Positions 1-10,110 of a DNA stretch of 64,000 bases are shown here, one piece after another; the first letter of the stretch is position 1; every line of letters starts with the position of its first letter. Under the pieces are notes generated by a model. That model saw only the letters and a program-made list of their open reading frames with translations, searched no databases and was not told the origin of the DNA. Source of the DNA: Caldilineaceae bacterium (lineage in GTDB: Bacteria > Chloroflexota > Anaerolineae > Caldilineales > Caldilineaceae); contig JAPKMW010000015.1 of assembly GCA_026645575.1 (NCBI GenBank), positions 82,173 to 146,172 on the forward strand. The letters are read 5' to 3'. The translations under genes and the position numbers were made by a program.

Positions 1-2252
1 TTATGGGCAACGGTCTGCCAGTGAGCCAATCGTTCATCGGTGAGATCCAACATAGTGCGCAATTCCGCCGCTTTGGCCGGTTCATGCGTTTCCAGCCAGC
101 CGATCACCGCAATGGCCGTTTGCAGATGCCAGCGCACCATGCCATTGGTAAAAGCGTTGTTGTTGACATGATCATGGTACTCATCCGGCCCGATCACGTC
201 GGAGATCGAGAATTGACCGGGTGCTGGCTTATCAGGCTCGACGCGGCTCTCCCAGAAGCGCGCCGTCTCCAGCAGAATCTGCGCACCGACGTTGGTGATG
301 AACTGGTCATCAGCAGTAACGTGCCAGTATTGCATGATGGCATAGACGACATCCACCGTAATATGCAGTTCAATGTCGCCGCACCAGATGCGCACTAACC
401 CTTCACCGCGCGGCCCTGGGACAAAGCGCGGCGTCACCTCTTCGCCGGTCTCGGCGCTTTCCCAAGCGTACTGGGCGCCGACAAAGCCATTCCCGGCGGC
501 TTTGCGGTGCGCCCCATCGAGCGTATGCCAGCGGTACATGAGTAAATTGCGGGCCAGTTGCGGTTGGGTAAAGGTGAAGAAGGGCAGGACAAAAATTTCC
601 GTGTCCCAAAAGACATGGCCGCGATAACCAAAGCCGCTCAGGGAGCGGGCGCCAATGCTGACCCGGTCATCGTAGGTGGGGGCGGCGATGCGCAATTGGA
701 AGAGCGCATGCCGCATGGCGGTCTGCGCTTCGTCGTCGCCTTCGATGATTACATCGCTGGCTTCCCAGAAGCGCTGCCAGGCGGTTGCATTGGCGCGCTG
801 TAACTGGTCAAAGCCCGGGCCGGCAATTTCATCCACCTTGGTCAACGCAGCGGCTAACGGCTCAGGCGTATCACGGTCCGTGTAGACGCTAACAAACTTC
901 TCCAAGGTCAAGCTTGCTTGGACGGTGACCTGTGCCTTTAGCGAAAGACCGGGGCTGCCGGGGCTATCGGCCAGGCTTGTTTCGTTGATGGCGCTGGTGC
1001 AACTAGTGCGCATCGCCTGCACCAGCCGTTTGTTGGTAAAGCGGGTGGCGCCGCTCAAGTAGACCGCATTTTCCTGCTGCCCCTGATCAAAGTTGTGCCA
1101 GTGGAGCAAGCCTTCGTTTTCCACATGGCCCATCAACCGTGGGCGCAACCGGATATCAACATCCCTGACCAAGGGCGTTACCTGGAGTTGGACCGCCAGC
1201 ACATGTTGATCGGCCAGACTCGCCAGTCGGATAAAGTGGAGTTCCACCGTAGCGCCATCGGGCGGCGTCCAACGTAGGGTGCGGTGTAACTCGCCGGTGC
1301 GGAGATCGAGCCACCGGCAGTAATCCTCGATCTTTCCTCGATTCAAGCGGAACGGCTGGCCGTTGACCCAGAGATCGATGACTGTCCAATCGAAGGCGTT
1401 GGCGAGTTCGGTGTAAGCGATGGGTACATCGTCCCATAGCCCGTGGAGCAGGGTGGCGGGTTTCTCCCCAGGCGAATCTTCCTCCAGCGTGCCACGTGTA
1501 CCCAGATAGCCGTTGCCGATGGTAAAAATGGTCTCCCAAGCGTTCTGGCTTTGGGGATCAAAGTGTTCCTCGGCGACGCGCCAGGTGGCGGCGTAGAGCA
1601 GTTGAGCGACAGTGGCCTGCGCCAGATCCGGCAGCACCAGGTCGGCATGACCCACCCGTTCCACCGGCCCGATGCCCACCGTCGCCATGCCGGCCACCTG
1701 CGCCGCCGCAATGCCGGCGGCGGCATCCTCCACCACCAGACAGGCCGCCGGCGCCAGTGCCAGCCGTTCCGCTGCCAGCAAAAAGAGATCGGGCGCCGGT
1801 TTGGCGCGGTTTTTGCCCGGCCCTGCGTCCGCTTCCGGTCCGGCGACAATCACGGCAAAGCGGTCGGCAATGGCAAGTTGTTGTAAGACAAAGTGGGCAT
1901 TTCGGCTGGCCGACACCACCGCGGCGCGTAGACCACGGGTTTCGCATTCATCCAGCAGCATGGTGACGCCGGGCAGCAGAGCGGCTGGCGTCACCTGTTG
2001 CAGCAGTTCCTGATATTTCTGGTTCTTGTCGGCCATCCACTGTTGGGCGGTTGCTTCATTGATGGTGCGGTTGCCCAGGAGCAGCATGAGCGATTCCCGG
2101 CGCGAGACGCCGCGTAACTGCTCATTGTGGGTGCGGTCAAAGGGAATGCCTTCGCGATCGGCTAACCACTGCCAGGCTTGATAATGGTACTCGGCGGTGT
2201 CGGTGAGGACGCCATCGAGATCAAAGAGAATGGCCTGAATGCGACTGGACAC
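1..2252 (-). CDS. HAD beta-phosphoglucomutase / GH65 disaccharide phosphorylase fusion (3' end outside window)
   Basis: One open frame runs from a GTG at 2252 off the window edge, about 750 codons. The start is chosen because an AGGAAGGAG ribosome site lies 8 nt upstream. Residues 1-225 are a HAD phosphatase-fold mutase: motif I DLDGVLTD with nucleophile D11 and acid/base D13, a [12 protein letters not shown] lysine loop, and VEDAAAG metal site. After about residue 230 comes a GH65 beta-sandwich and catalytic barrel ending in the GPDEYHD motif, whose general-acid Glu codon is at 180-182. Known biology: GH65 enzymes phosphorolyse maltose, trehalose or kojibiose to beta-glucose-1-phosphate, which beta-PGM converts to glucose-6-phosphate, so the fusion joins consecutive steps. 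The disaccharide specificity cannot be read by eye. Confidence 0.93.
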   Translation of the reverse strand, partial: MSSRIQAILFDLDGVLTDTAEYHYQAWQWLADREGIPFDRTHNEQLRGVSRRESLMLLLGNRTINEATAQQWMADKNQKYQELLQQVTPAALLPGVTMLLDECETRGLRAAVVSASRNAHFVLQQLAIADRFAVIVAGPEADAGPGKNRAKPAPDLFLLAAERLALAPAACLVVEDAAAGIAAAQVAGMATVGIGPVERVGHADLVLPDLAQATVAQLLYAATWRVAEEHFDPQSQNAWETIFTIGNGYLGTRGTLEEDSPGEKPATLLHGLWDDVPIAYTELANAFDWTVIDLWVNGQPFRLNRGKIEDYCRWLDLRTGELHRTLRWTPPDGATVELHFIRLASLADQHVLAVQLQVTPLVRDVDIRLRPRLMGHVENEGLLHWHNFDQGQQENAVYLSGATRFTNKRLVQAMRTSCTSAINETSLADSPGSPGLSLKAQVTVQASLTLEKFVSVYTDRDTPEPLAAALTKVDEIAGPGFDQLQRANATAWQRFWEASDVIIEGDDEAQTAMRHALFQLRIAAPTYDDRVSIGARSLSGFGYRGHVFWDTEIFVLPFFTFTQPQLARNLLMYRWHTLDGAHRKAAGNGFVGAQYAWESAETGEEVTPRFVPGPRGEGLVRIWCGDIELHITVDVVYAIMQYWHVTADDQFITNVGAQILLETARFWESRVEPDKPAPGQFSISDVIGPDEYHDHVNNNAFTNGMVRWHLQTAIAVIGWLETHEPAKAAELRTMLDLTDERLAHWQTVAH

Positions 2253-2400
2253 CCAATTGTCTCCTTCCTCTCCCCGTGGGGACGGCTTCTGTCCCTATTG
2301 TAGCGAGGATTGGCAAGGAGAAAAGAGAGTATGCTAACAAAGTTGGCAGATTGGGGTGTGGAATTTGCGGTGGGTGTGTGATCGTTAAAGCTGCTCGTAG

Positions 2401-2513
2401 CTTTAGGGTAACTACTACCCCCTCCCTAACCAGCTTGGGGAGGGAATCGTTGAGCGTATAACGATTCCTCCCCTTATCAGGAGGAGGGGGTGGCTTGGTA
2501 GTTACGCTTTAGG
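2401..2513. repeat. Imperfect inverted repeat (MITE- or terminator-like)
   Basis: Two arms of about 50 bp face each other: GTAACTACTACCCCCTCC with GGGGAGGGAATCGTT on the left, and AACGATTCCTCCCC with GGTAGTTAC on the right. The right arm runs into the end of the GNAT gene and supplies its TAA stop (2509-2511). It lies between two minus-strand genes and could act as a terminator for the GNAT gene. It could also be a short mobile element. The rest of 2253-2400 shows nothing recognisable beyond the ribosome site of the GH65 fusion. Confidence 0.55.
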
Positions 2514-2994
2514 ACGATGTGGATGGATTGGTCGGTGTCAACGTCACTGCCATGAGGGTGACGACTTCGCCGCGGTATTCGAGATCGCGTTGCGCTACCC
2601 AGCCTAAGCGGGCATAGAGTCTTTGTTGATCAGGCGTAATCAGGTAGAGGAGCGGAAAGCCCAGCTCCTGCGCGACCACTTTCATCTGGGCTGCCAGTGC
2701 TGTGGCAATGCCGCGCCCACGATAGGCCGGATCAACAAAAACGCTTGCCATAAAGGGCATGAGGTCAGGGTGGCTGCGTAGATCATTGACCACTAGCCCG
2801 GCAGAACCCATGACGACAGCGTTTTCTACTGCGATCAAGGTGGTGGGAATGCCTGGGCGGCCAACGTGCTGACCAAGGCGTTCAATCCGCCCCTGAAGGG
2901 AATCACCCGGATTCAAATGGCCCCACTCCGCATATTGCCAGGCGGCGACGGTGGGGATATGGTGCGGGTGGTCGGCAAGGTAGGCGATTTGCAT
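2509..2994 (-). CDS. GNAT family N-acetyltransferase
   Basis: A 161-residue protein of normal GNAT length. The acetyl-CoA-binding motif A is clear around residues 86-103 (VFVDPAYRGRGIATAL, matching the R/Q-x-x-G-x-G/A pattern), followed by the typical aromatic strand and C-terminal LYARLGW motif. Such enzymes move an acetyl group from acetyl-CoA to an amine on a small molecule or protein; the substrate here is unknown. It starts 18 bp after the stop of the small membrane protein gene on the same strand, so the two may be cotranscribed. No strong Shine-Dalgarno site is visible. The last residues (PTNPSTSS) and the stop codon lie in or next to an inverted repeat, so the C-terminus may have been altered by that element. 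Confidence 0.88.
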   Translation of the reverse strand: MQIAYLADHPHHIPTVAAWQYAEWGHLNPGDSLQGRIERLGQHVGRPGIPTTLIAVENAVVMGSAGLVVNDLRSHPDLMPFMASVFVDPAYRGRGIATALAAQMKVVAQELGFPLLYLITPDQQRLYARLGWVAQRDLEYRGEVVTLMAVTLTPTNPSTSS

Positions 2995-3012
2995 AGCGCG
3001 TTCTTTCTGTCG

Positions 3013-3363
3013 TTAGGTGGTGAGCCAGGTAAAAATCAGCCCAGCCAGAATAATGATCCCTTGTAGCACGGTCACACGGGCAAAGCGTGACCAAAGCTGC
3101 TTGCGTTCTACGCCCTGGCGGTAGTAATACTCCAGATAGAGAATCAAGCTGAGTGCGATCAGACCCAGGATGAGTACCCCGGCCCGATCAATAAAGCTCA
3201 TTAACCAGCGGTTCAACGGAGTCAGCCCAACCAACCCCATGATGAGCAAGCGGCCATAGAGAAAGTCGAGTATCATCAGGCCGGCGGCGACCAGCCAAAG
3301 CAGAAAGCTGACAACATAATTGGTGGTCAGGCGCTGAAACAAGGTGGGTGGATCTTTCGTCAC
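3013..3363 (-). CDS. Small integral membrane protein of unknown function
   Basis: A 116-residue protein with about four hydrophobic segments (roughly residues 15-34, 37-50, 62-81 and 97-115). The loops are short and charged, including an RQGVERKQLWSRFAR stretch before the last segment. I recognise no family. The composition is convincing for a real inner-membrane protein, and the gene sits 18 bp upstream of the GNAT gene in the same direction. Its upstream side faces the palindromic array at 3438-3510. Function cannot be assigned. Confidence 0.65.
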   Translation of the reverse strand: MTKDPPTLFQRLTTNYVVSFLLWLVAAGLMILDFLYGRLLIMGLVGLTPLNRWLMSFIDRAGVLILGLIALSLILYLEYYYRQGVERKQLWSRFARVTVLQGIIILAGLIFTWLTT

Positions 3364-3435
3364 GATTCATCTTCTTGGACATATTCACGATATGGCATAA
3401 CGCAGTGGCGAACTTGGAAGCGTCACTGTTGCTTA

Positions 3436-3512
3436 CAGCGAGTCACGGACTCGCTGTGAGCAGTGCGAGTCACGGACTCGCTGTGAGCAGTGCGAGTCAC
3501 GGACTCGCTGTG
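3436..3512. repeat. Tandem array of the GCGAGTC palindrome, 27-bp period
   Basis: Three cores GCGAGTCACGGACTCGC start at 3438, 3465 and 3492, exactly 27 bp apart, separated by TGTGAGCAGT. Each core is a 7-bp perfect inverted repeat around an ACG centre. The array lies 20-odd bp past the stop of the oppF-like gene and upstream of the small membrane protein gene. Other clusters of the same core are at 10540, 36203, 39717-40054, 60371 and 63914. Confidence 0.9.
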
Positions 3513-3534
3513 AGCAGTGTTCGTTTGCGAGCAT

Positions 3535-4587
3535 TTACACAGATCCGGTCAGTTGCAGGGTATCGGCAAAATGACAGGCGGCAAAGTGACCGGGTTTGAT
3601 CTCTTGCAGCGGCGGTCCTTCTTGTTTACAAATATCCTTCGCATAGGCACAGCGAGGGTGGAAGTAGCAGCCGCTGGGTGGCTTGGCCGGGTTAGGGACA
3701 TCGCCTTCTAGGATGATGCGCGAGCGTTTGGCGCGCGGGTCGGGCTTGGGAATGGCTGACAACAGCGCTTCGGTGTAGGGGTGCAACGGATTGGCAAAGA
3801 GTTCGCGGGTGGGGGCCAATTCGACAATTTTGCCCACATACATCACCGCCACCTGGTCACAGATATGCTTGATCACACTCATATTGTGGGCGATGAAGAG
3901 GTAGGTGAGATCAAATTGCGTCTGGAGGTCGGTGATCAGATTCAACACCTGCGCCTGCACCGACACATCGAGCGCCGAGACCGGTTCATCCAGCACAATA
4001 AAACTGGGGTTGAGCGCCAAGGCGCGCGCCAGCCCAATGCGTTGGCGTTGACCGCCGCTAAAGGCGTGGGGATAGCGGTTCATATGTTCCGGGCTGAGAC
4101 CGACGGCGCGTAACAGTTGCCCAACGCGTTCATTCAACTCTTTGCCGCCGGCGATTTTGTTGATGACCAACGGCTCCCCTACAATCTGGCGTAAAGTCAA
4201 GCGCGGGTTGAGTGAGGCATACGGGTCTTGGAACATGATCTGCATATTGCGCCGCATGGTGCGCATCTGTGCGCCATCCAGTTGCTCAATATGGAGCGGC
4301 CCCTCCTCTTTGTCATAGAAAACAATTTCACCGGCGGTGGCATCGAGCAGCCGCATGATACAGCGCCCCGTGGTGCTTTTGCCGCAGCCGCTTTCACCCA
4401 CGAGACCAAAGGTCTCGCCCCGGTGGATGGTAAAGCTGACCCCATCCACCGCTTTGACATAGCCGACGGTGCGTCTAAAGAAGCCCCGCTTAATGGGGAA
4501 GTGCATTTTGAGATCATTGACCGTCAGCAGCAGATCATCGCGCTTGTGCGTTGCTGCCTGACCGTCATGGGTTGTTACCGCCGTCAT
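3535..4587 (-). CDS. Oligopeptide/dipeptide ABC transporter ATP-binding protein (OppF/DppF type)
   Basis: A 350-residue ABC ATPase that powers peptide or glycoside import with the OppD-like partner. Visible motifs: Walker [10 protein letters not shown] near residue 64, Q-loop [10 protein letters not shown], signature SGGQRQRIG, Walker B IVLDEP, and H-loop IAHN. The C-terminal oligo_HPY domain contains the GCYFHPRC cysteine motif of the Opp/Dpp family. It is the last gene of a five-gene minus-strand operon (A-B-C-D-F) and starts 3 bp after the OppD-like stop. Family members import di- and oligopeptides, but in Chloroflexota and Thermotogae many carry oligosaccharides, so the substrate is open. 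A palindrome array follows its stop codon. Confidence 0.95.
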   Translation of the reverse strand: MTAVTTHDGQAATHKRDDLLLTVNDLKMHFPIKRGFFRRTVGYVKAVDGVSFTIHRGETFGLVGESGCGKSTTGRCIMRLLDATAGEIVFYDKEEGPLHIEQLDGAQMRTMRRNMQIMFQDPYASLNPRLTLRQIVGEPLVINKIAGGKELNERVGQLLRAVGLSPEHMNRYPHAFSGGQRQRIGLARALALNPSFIVLDEPVSALDVSVQAQVLNLITDLQTQFDLTYLFIAHNMSVIKHICDQVAVMYVGKIVELAPTRELFANPLHPYTEALLSAIPKPDPRAKRSRIILEGDVPNPAKPPSGCYFHPRCAYAKDICKQEGPPLQEIKPGHFAACHFADTLQLTGSV

Positions 4588-4590
4588 GCC

Positions 4591-5661
4591 CTACCCCTCT
4601 CTGGCCGGCGCCATTTTGGCTGATTGCTGAAGCTTTTCATCGTATAGGAGACAACGCACACCCCGGTTGTTAGTGGCGCCGTTGACGGCGATCATGGTCG
4701 GCTCGATCCGGTTGCAGACCCCAGGCAACACCTCCGGGCAACGGGGATGGAACGGACAGCCCAATGGCACAACCGATGGGTCGGGGACATTGCCACGAAT
4801 CACCTCCAGCCGCTGGCGCCCTTCCGTATCCAAGCGCGGGATGGAACGCAAGAGCGCTTTGGTGTAGGGGTGCTTGGGGGCATAGAAGGCAGCATCAACA
4901 TCGGTCTTCTCCACCACCTTGCCCAGATACATCACCGCCACCTCATTGCACATCTCCGCCACCACCCCTAGATCGTGGGTGATAAAGATAATGCTCATGG
5001 CGGTGGCCTCTTGCAATTCCTGCATGAGATCAAGAATTTGCGCCTGGGTGGTCACATCCAACGCCGTGGTCGGTTCATCCGCAATGAGCAGGGTCGGGTT
5101 GCAACTGAGCGCAATCGCGATCATGACGCGCTGCCGTTGCCCGCCGCTCAACTGGTGTGGATAGCTATCAAAGATGCGGTGCGGCTCTGGCAGATGGACT
5201 TTGGCCAGGGCATCTTCCGCCACCTCGCGCGCCACCTGTTTGGTGACATTTTGGTGCAACGTAATTGCCTCTAGCAGATGGCTACCGACCGTAAAGAGCG
5301 GGTTCAACGAGGTCATCGGCTCCTGGAAGATCATGGCGATCTCATTGCCGCGGATGGTGCGCATCTCGCGCCCCCGTGGGTTCAACTTGGTGATCGTGAT
5401 CGCTTCTGTCGGGCCGCCGGCGCCGCTCCCCCGATAGTAGGTGATCTCACCGCCCATAATCCGGCCACGGCTTGGCACCATGTTCATAATGCACTGGGCG
5501 GTCACGCTTTTCCCACAACCGCTCTCCCCCACAATGCCCAACACTTCACCCCGGCGCAACGTAAAGTCAACCCCGGACAAGGCGCGTGTCACGCCGCTTT
5601 CGGTGAAGAAATGAGTGTGTAGGTCTTTGACTTGCAGAATAATGTCGTTCGTTTGTGTCAT
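4591..5661 (-). CDS. Oligopeptide/dipeptide ABC transporter ATP-binding protein (OppD/DppD type)
   Basis: A 356-residue ABC ATPase, the second nucleotide-binding subunit of the importer. Walker [10 protein letters not shown] lies near residue 45, signature [15 protein letters not shown] near residue 168, Walker [14 protein letters not shown]-loop ITHD. The C-terminal oligo_HPY domain has [16 protein letters not shown] cysteines, which in relatives can hold an iron-sulfur cluster. It precedes the OppF-like gene by 3 bp, implying coupled translation. A repeat hairpin separates it from the OppC-like gene upstream, so read-through past that structure would be needed for a single transcript. Confidence 0.95.
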   Translation of the reverse strand: MTQTNDIILQVKDLHTHFFTESGVTRALSGVDFTLRRGEVLGIVGESGCGKSVTAQCIMNMVPSRGRIMGGEITYYRGSGAGGPTEAITITKLNPRGREMRTIRGNEIAMIFQEPMTSLNPLFTVGSHLLEAITLHQNVTKQVAREVAEDALAKVHLPEPHRIFDSYPHQLSGGQRQRVMIAIALSCNPTLLIADEPTTALDVTTQAQILDLMQELQEATAMSIIFITHDLGVVAEMCNEVAVMYLGKVVEKTDVDAAFYAPKHPYTKALLRSIPRLDTEGRQRLEVIRGNVPDPSVVPLGCPFHPRCPEVLPGVCNRIEPTMIAVNGATNNRGVRCLLYDEKLQQSAKMAPAREG

Positions 5662-5683
5662 GGAATGAGTCTATCGAAATAAA

Positions 5684-5762
5684 AGTTTGGTGATTGGGTG
5701 ATTCGGTGATTGAACGGGGGCCTGGGGGCGCGAAATCACCCAATCACCCATTCACCAAGTCA
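5684..5762. repeat. Hairpin built of short GGTGATT-type repeats between oppC- and oppD-like genes
   Basis: The left arm TTGGTGATTGGGTGATTCGG is made of 7-8 bp units and pairs imperfectly with the right arm AATCACCCAATCACCCATTC. The right side abuts the OppC stop. It may attenuate transcription inside the operon, or it may simply be one of the degenerate heptamer/octamer hairpins also seen at 7945 and 62344. Confidence 0.65.
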
Positions 5763-6947
5763 TTAAATCGCAAACGGATCCGCCGCATCACGAATACCGT
5801 CGCCGACAAAGTTAAAGCTGAGGACAGCCATAATGACAAAGAGACCGGGCAGCATCAGCCACGGTTTCTTCACCACCACGCTGACAGTTTGCGCATCTTG
5901 CAGCAGCGTTCCCCAACTGACAGCCGGGGGAAGAATGCCTAAACCGAGAAAGCTCAACGCCGTCTCGGCCAGGATCATGCCGGGGATGGCCAAGGTGGCG
6001 ACAACGATGATATGGCTCAGAGCGTTGGGCAGCATATGGACCAAGATGATGCGCGTATGGTTGGCGCCGGCGGCTTTGGCCGCCGAGGCAAAATCCATCT
6101 CGCGATAAGCTAAGACCTTGGCCCGCACCTGGCGCGCCAGACTTGTCCAGCCAAGCAAGGAGAGAATGATCGAGATGAAAAAGAAGCGGGTGGTGTTGGT
6201 CATGTCCGCCGGCAGTGCAGCGGCAAAGGCCGCCCACAGCGCAATGCTGGGAAAGGACATCAGCAACTCGGTGGCGCGTTGGATCAATGTATCGACAATG
6301 CCGCCAAAATAGCCCGAAACGGTTCCTAGCACCGAGCCGAAAATGATGGTCAGCGCCACGCCAATCAGCCCAACCGTCATCGAAATGCGACCGCCGTAGA
6401 TAATGCGCGCCACCATATCGCGGCCATTGCGGTCGGTACCCAACAAAAAGACCGTCCCCGGCTCTTCCACCCCATAGAAGTGGCGGTCACTTTCAATGAA
6501 GCCAAAGAGCTTGTAGGGTTGCCCTTTGACAAAGAAGTAGATGGGAAACTTCTGGCTCTGATCATCCTCATGCAGCCAATCGAGATTGACGGTATCCAGC
6601 GTGGTCGTCGTGCCATAGACAAAGGGGCGTAAGTGAAAATTGCCCTCGGCGTCAAAAAAGCGCGGCAGTTGCGGCGCACGGGCAACAAAATCCTCATTGG
6701 AGATGAGATGGTCATATGGGGCAAAGAATTCGGCAAAGACAATCACCGTATACATGCACAAAAGGATAACTGCCCCGACGACCGCTAAGCGATTGCGCAA
6801 GAAGCGCCGCCACATGAGCCGCCCAATCGAAAGTTGCCCAATATCGCCGGCCACATTGGCGGCTTGGGCATAGGCGGCGTTCTGCGGCGCCTCTTCTTCG
6901 TAGGAAGGCGGTAAAGGAAGTGCTTGTTGAGCCATAGTTCTCCTCAT
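5763..6947 (-). CDS. Peptide ABC transporter permease, OppC/DppC type, with enlarged periplasmic loop
   Basis: A 394-residue permease. After a cytoplasmic N-terminus (about 45 residues) and a first transmembrane helix (about 50-72), there is a long periplasmic insert of roughly 100 residues before the conserved GTDRNGRDMVARIIYGGR motif. The usual five-helix binding-protein-dependent transport domain follows. The EAA loop (EMDFASAAKAAGANHTRIILVHMLPNA) that docks onto the ATPases is clear. Typical OppC is about 300 residues, so the insert accounts for the extra length. Its ATG overlaps the end of the OppB-like gene by 4 bp, indicating translational coupling. Confidence 0.93.
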   Translation of the reverse strand: MRRTMAQQALPLPPSYEEEAPQNAAYAQAANVAGDIGQLSIGRLMWRRFLRNRLAVVGAVILLCMYTVIVFAEFFAPYDHLISNEDFVARAPQLPRFFDAEGNFHLRPFVYGTTTTLDTVNLDWLHEDDQSQKFPIYFFVKGQPYKLFGFIESDRHFYGVEEPGTVFLLGTDRNGRDMVARIIYGGRISMTVGLIGVALTIIFGSVLGTVSGYFGGIVDTLIQRATELLMSFPSIALWAAFAAALPADMTNTTRFFFISIILSLLGWTSLARQVRAKVLAYREMDFASAAKAAGANHTRIILVHMLPNALSHIIVVATLAIPGMILAETALSFLGLGILPPAVSWGTLLQDAQTVSVVVKKPWLMLPGLFVIMAVLSFNFVGDGIRDAADPFAI

Positions 6948-7927
6948 TCATACCGGATGCGCGGATCGACCAGCGCCAGCAAAATATCGGCCAGAAAATT
7001 GCCCAACACCAACATGCCGGCCAGGAACATGAGAATTGTGCCGGCCAGATACATATCTTGTTGACGGAGGGCATTGAAATAGAGCGGGCCGGTGGTGTTC
7101 AACCCCAACACAATCGAGACGACCAACGAGCCGGAAATAATCGACGGTAAACTCAGCCCCAGCAACATAATCAGCGGGTGGATGGCGTTGCGCACTGCGT
7201 GTTTGAAGATGACCGTGGGTTCACGCAAGCCGCGCGCACGGGCGGCCTGGACATATTGCATATTCAAAATATCAAGGAGGTTGCCGCGCATAATACGCAT
7301 CAACCCGGCGGTGCCTGAAGTGCCGACCACCAAAACCGGCACCCAGAGATGCTTGAGCAGGTCGAGTACTTTGGCAAAGCTCCACGGTGCGTCAATATAT
7401 TCGCGCGAGAAAAGGCCGCCGACGGAAAAGCCAAACCACTGTTGCGCCAACACCATTAAGACCAGCGCCAACATAAAATCGGGGATCGACAACCCAGCCA
7501 TACCCACCAACGTGGCGACATTGTCGCCCAATTTATACTGATGGGTGGCGGCATAGATGCCAATCGGAATCGCCACAAGCCAGGTGAAAAGCAAGCTAAA
7601 GAACGCAATCAACGCTGTATAGCCCAGCCGCGCCCAGATCAGATCCTTCACTTCCTGGTTATACTGAAAGGACTCGCCAAAATCGCCCTGGACAAAGCCG
7701 CTGATCCATTTCCAGTATTGCATATAGAGCGGCTGGTCCAACCCATAGCGCCGCTTGAGCGCTTCTAACTCCGCTTCTGCTGTGTGCGTCCCCTGATTTT
7801 GGCGTTGGGCCTGATACACTTCAATATAACTGCCGGGGGGCAGATTAATAATGAAGAAACCGATCATCGAAATGAAGACCAGCGTTGTGACCATGTAAAG
7901 TAAACGACGGGCGAGAAAGGCAAGCAT
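6944..7927 (-). CDS. Peptide ABC transporter permease, OppB/DppB type
   Basis: A 327-residue six-helix permease beginning MLAFLARRLLYMV, the standard OppB start. A longer in-frame reading back to 8011 exists but would translate the hairpin repeat, so the ATG at 7927 is preferred (AGGAT lies 7 nt upstream). The EAA motif is MQYVQAARARGLREPTVIFKHAVRNAIHPLI. It forms the transmembrane channel with the OppC-like protein, whose start overlaps its stop (ATGA). The gene follows the binding-protein gene after an 80-bp gap occupied by an inverted repeat. Confidence 0.94.
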   Translation of the reverse strand: MLAFLARRLLYMVTTLVFISMIGFFIINLPPGSYIEVYQAQRQNQGTHTAEAELEALKRRYGLDQPLYMQYWKWISGFVQGDFGESFQYNQEVKDLIWARLGYTALIAFFSLLFTWLVAIPIGIYAATHQYKLGDNVATLVGMAGLSIPDFMLALVLMVLAQQWFGFSVGGLFSREYIDAPWSFAKVLDLLKHLWVPVLVVGTSGTAGLMRIMRGNLLDILNMQYVQAARARGLREPTVIFKHAVRNAIHPLIMLLGLSLPSIISGSLVVSIVLGLNTTGPLYFNALRQQDMYLAGTILMFLAGMLVLGNFLADILLALVDPRIRYE

Positions 7928-7944
7928 AGATGATCCTGTCTCCG

Positions 7945-8035
7945 AAAGGGGCGGGTGGCGAGTAGCTGATGGCGAGTGGCGAGTCGAGATCGTGTACCCG
8001 CCACTCGCCACCCGTTACCCGTTACCCACTACTCT
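7945..8035. repeat. Heptamer/octamer inverted repeat between oppA- and oppB-like genes
   Basis: The left arm GGGTGGCGAGTAGCTGATGG and the right arm CCGCCACTCGCCACCCGTTA are made of short repeats (GGCGAGT, CCCGTTA). They face each other across a short loop. The right arm extends into the binding-protein gene and contributes its TAG stop. A structure here could lower transcription of the permease genes relative to the abundant binding protein, a common arrangement in ABC operons; that role is inference. Confidence 0.65.
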
Positions 8036-10110
8036 TTGTAATACATCTGTTCCGGATAGACGGCGCCAAAGTAGGACATGATCCAGGGGCCGACAAAACC
8101 GCCCTGGCCTAGTTGTTCTTTGGAGGGGAAGTTGCCGACTTTCTCCAAGGCGGTCACAATCACAACTTCATTACCGACTGTGCCGATAAAGAAGGGACCC
8201 TCTTCAATGTGGACACGAATGATGTCCTGGCTTAACGCCAACCGTTTGGCATCATCGGGTTCCACGCGGGCGGCGTCGTAGATCTCCCACAGCTTCCAGG
8301 CCGGATCACCAGGCGGAGGTTCTTCGCGCGGTGGGTTGCGTTCCAGCGGGTCGAGATCCAGTTCGGTGCCTTCTTTATCTGTGCCACGCACCTGATACCA
8401 GGAGCCATAGAGCGGCGCTGTGCGGTCGTTGTCCACCCAAACGACCCAGTTCGGGAAGACCAGGAAGTTCGGCCCATCACCGACACCCCAACAGCCACGG
8501 ATATCGATTTCAGAGTTGTCTTGCATGATCCCCATTTGTTCGTCAGGGACCACGTTGATTTGCACCTTAAAGCCGACCGCTTCCCAGCCTTCTTTGATAA
8601 TTTCCGTTGCTTGGCTTTGGGTGCGGCTTTGCATGGCGCCGGCGCTGCAATCGATACGCAAGGTCAATTCATCACCGCTCGGCAAATCGCGGACGCCATC
8701 ACCATTTGCATCAACAGCGCCGGCTTCGTCCAGCAAAGCGTTAGCCTTGGCGGTATCATACTCTACCGCCAGGTCACGCCACTGCTCGTAAAGTTGACGC
8801 CCTTCGTCGTTGGCCGTGAATTCTTGGGCTTTGGGACTCATGGTGCCGGTGGTCTTTTCGCCGGTGCCGAAGTAAACAATTTTCTGAATCTTGTCACGGT
8901 CGATGGCATGGGAGAGCGCCAGGCGGAAATTGCGATTGCGGTAGAGTTCGCGCTTTTGCGGATCTTGGTGCGTCCAATTCGGATAGACCATGACACCAGT
9001 GCCACCGCCGCCGTCCCACAAGTAGGTCTTTAACCCTACGGTGGCTTCGGCATCGCGGAAGACGGAAAGTTCACTCAGCGGTTGGCTGCTGCAAGGGCGA
9101 CCACAGATTTCCTGTTCGCCGGCCAGCACGCGCAACTTAGAAACTTCCAGATTTTCGATGTAGGTGACGTCGATATAGTCGATGTAGGGCAGTTGATTGC
9201 CTGCCGTATCGACGGCATAGTAGTAGGGGTTGCGCTCCAACTTCAGGCGCGTACCGGCTTCATACTCGACCGGCATCCAGGGATTCAGCACCGGCGTATC
9301 GGGGTTGGCGCGCCAGTCGATCTTCTGATCATGCTCCTCAAAGGTAGTGACAGCCGTGTTGTATTTAGGATGGAATTGGCTGGCATAATGTTTGGGAACA
9401 AACAGCCGTTCCCCCGCTGGCACCATGCCATTGGGCCACATGGCCAGGCGATCCAAGAAAAGTGGCGCCGGCGCCGCAAAGTTAAACTTCAAGGTGTAAT
9501 CGTCCACCTTGGTGACTGTCGCTGTTTCACCACCAGAGATCAAATAATCAGGCGGCACATCGGAATGATCCGGGTTGATGACCATGTCTTCCCACCAGTA
9601 GAGGAAGTCATCGACCGTAAAGGGTTGACCATCAGACCACTTGGTTCCTTCGCGGAAGAAGAGGGTATACTCGGTCTTGTCCTCGTTGAAATCCCACCCC
9701 TTGGCCAACCCCGGTCGCTTGTCCAAACCATCTTTGACCCAGTGGACAGGAGAATAGCCATACATTGCCATCGCCAAATGGTTGCCATTGGTCGCTGTAT
9801 CAAAGCGATGCCAAGTGCCGCCATATGTGCCGATTTCATTGTAAGGTGTAATGACCAGTGGTTCCGCCGGAATCCGTTCGTCTAGCGGCGGTAACTCACC
9901 AGCCATGACCTTCTCGTGCAACATGGGGGCTTCGTGGGTGTCGCTCATCTCTTCAGCAGGGGCGGCTGTGGCTTCTTCTTGGGCGGCTGGCTGTTCGGCT
10001 TGCGCCGCTGGTTGCTCCGGCGCTGGGGCCGGTTGGCCGCCGCCACAGGCTGCCAGAATGAGCGTGGCGATCAAGAAGATGCCCAAACTGGTATGCAATT
10101 TTCGCTGCAT
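8029..10110 (-). CDS. Peptide/oligosaccharide ABC transporter substrate-binding lipoprotein (OppA/DppA, SBP family 5)
   Basis: A 693-residue extracellular binding protein. The N-terminus has a lipoprotein signal peptide with lipobox LAAC (C22), then a low-complexity Pro/Ala/Glu/Gln tether to about residue 55. The SBP_bac_5 fold follows, with the typical KWSDGQPFTVDDFLYWWEDM region and a long C-terminal lobe. It is longer than the usual 520-600 residues. An AAGGAGG site sits 6 nt before the ATG. It is the first gene of the importer operon, which fits the need for excess binding protein. Relatives in thermophiles and Chloroflexota often bind oligosaccharides rather than peptides, so the ligand is uncertain. 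Confidence 0.94.
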   Translation of the reverse strand: MQRKLHTSLGIFLIATLILAACGGGQPAPAPEQPAAQAEQPAAQEEATAAPAEEMSDTHEAPMLHEKVMAGELPPLDERIPAEPLVITPYNEIGTYGGTWHRFDTATNGNHLAMAMYGYSPVHWVKDGLDKRPGLAKGWDFNEDKTEYTLFFREGTKWSDGQPFTVDDFLYWWEDMVINPDHSDVPPDYLISGGETATVTKVDDYTLKFNFAAPAPLFLDRLAMWPNGMVPAGERLFVPKHYASQFHPKYNTAVTTFEEHDQKIDWRANPDTPVLNPWMPVEYEAGTRLKLERNPYYYAVDTAGNQLPYIDYIDVTYIENLEVSKLRVLAGEQEICGRPCSSQPLSELSVFRDAEATVGLKTYLWDGGGGTGVMVYPNWTHQDPQKRELYRNRNFRLALSHAIDRDKIQKIVYFGTGEKTTGTMSPKAQEFTANDEGRQLYEQWRDLAVEYDTAKANALLDEAGAVDANGDGVRDLPSGDELTLRIDCSAGAMQSRTQSQATEIIKEGWEAVGFKVQINVVPDEQMGIMQDNSEIDIRGCWGVGDGPNFLVFPNWVVWVDNDRTAPLYGSWYQVRGTDKEGTELDLDPLERNPPREEPPPGDPAWKLWEIYDAARVEPDDAKRLALSQDIIRVHIEEGPFFIGTVGNEVVIVTALEKVGNFPSKEQLGQGGFVGPWIMSYFGAVYPEQMYYKE

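Noticed and set aside
3348..3599. Plus-strand open frame through the palindrome array (repeating SHGLAVSS)
   Set aside because: The repetitive peptide is simply the 27-bp repeat read in one frame. There is no ribosome site, and part of it overlaps the oppF-like and membrane-protein genes.
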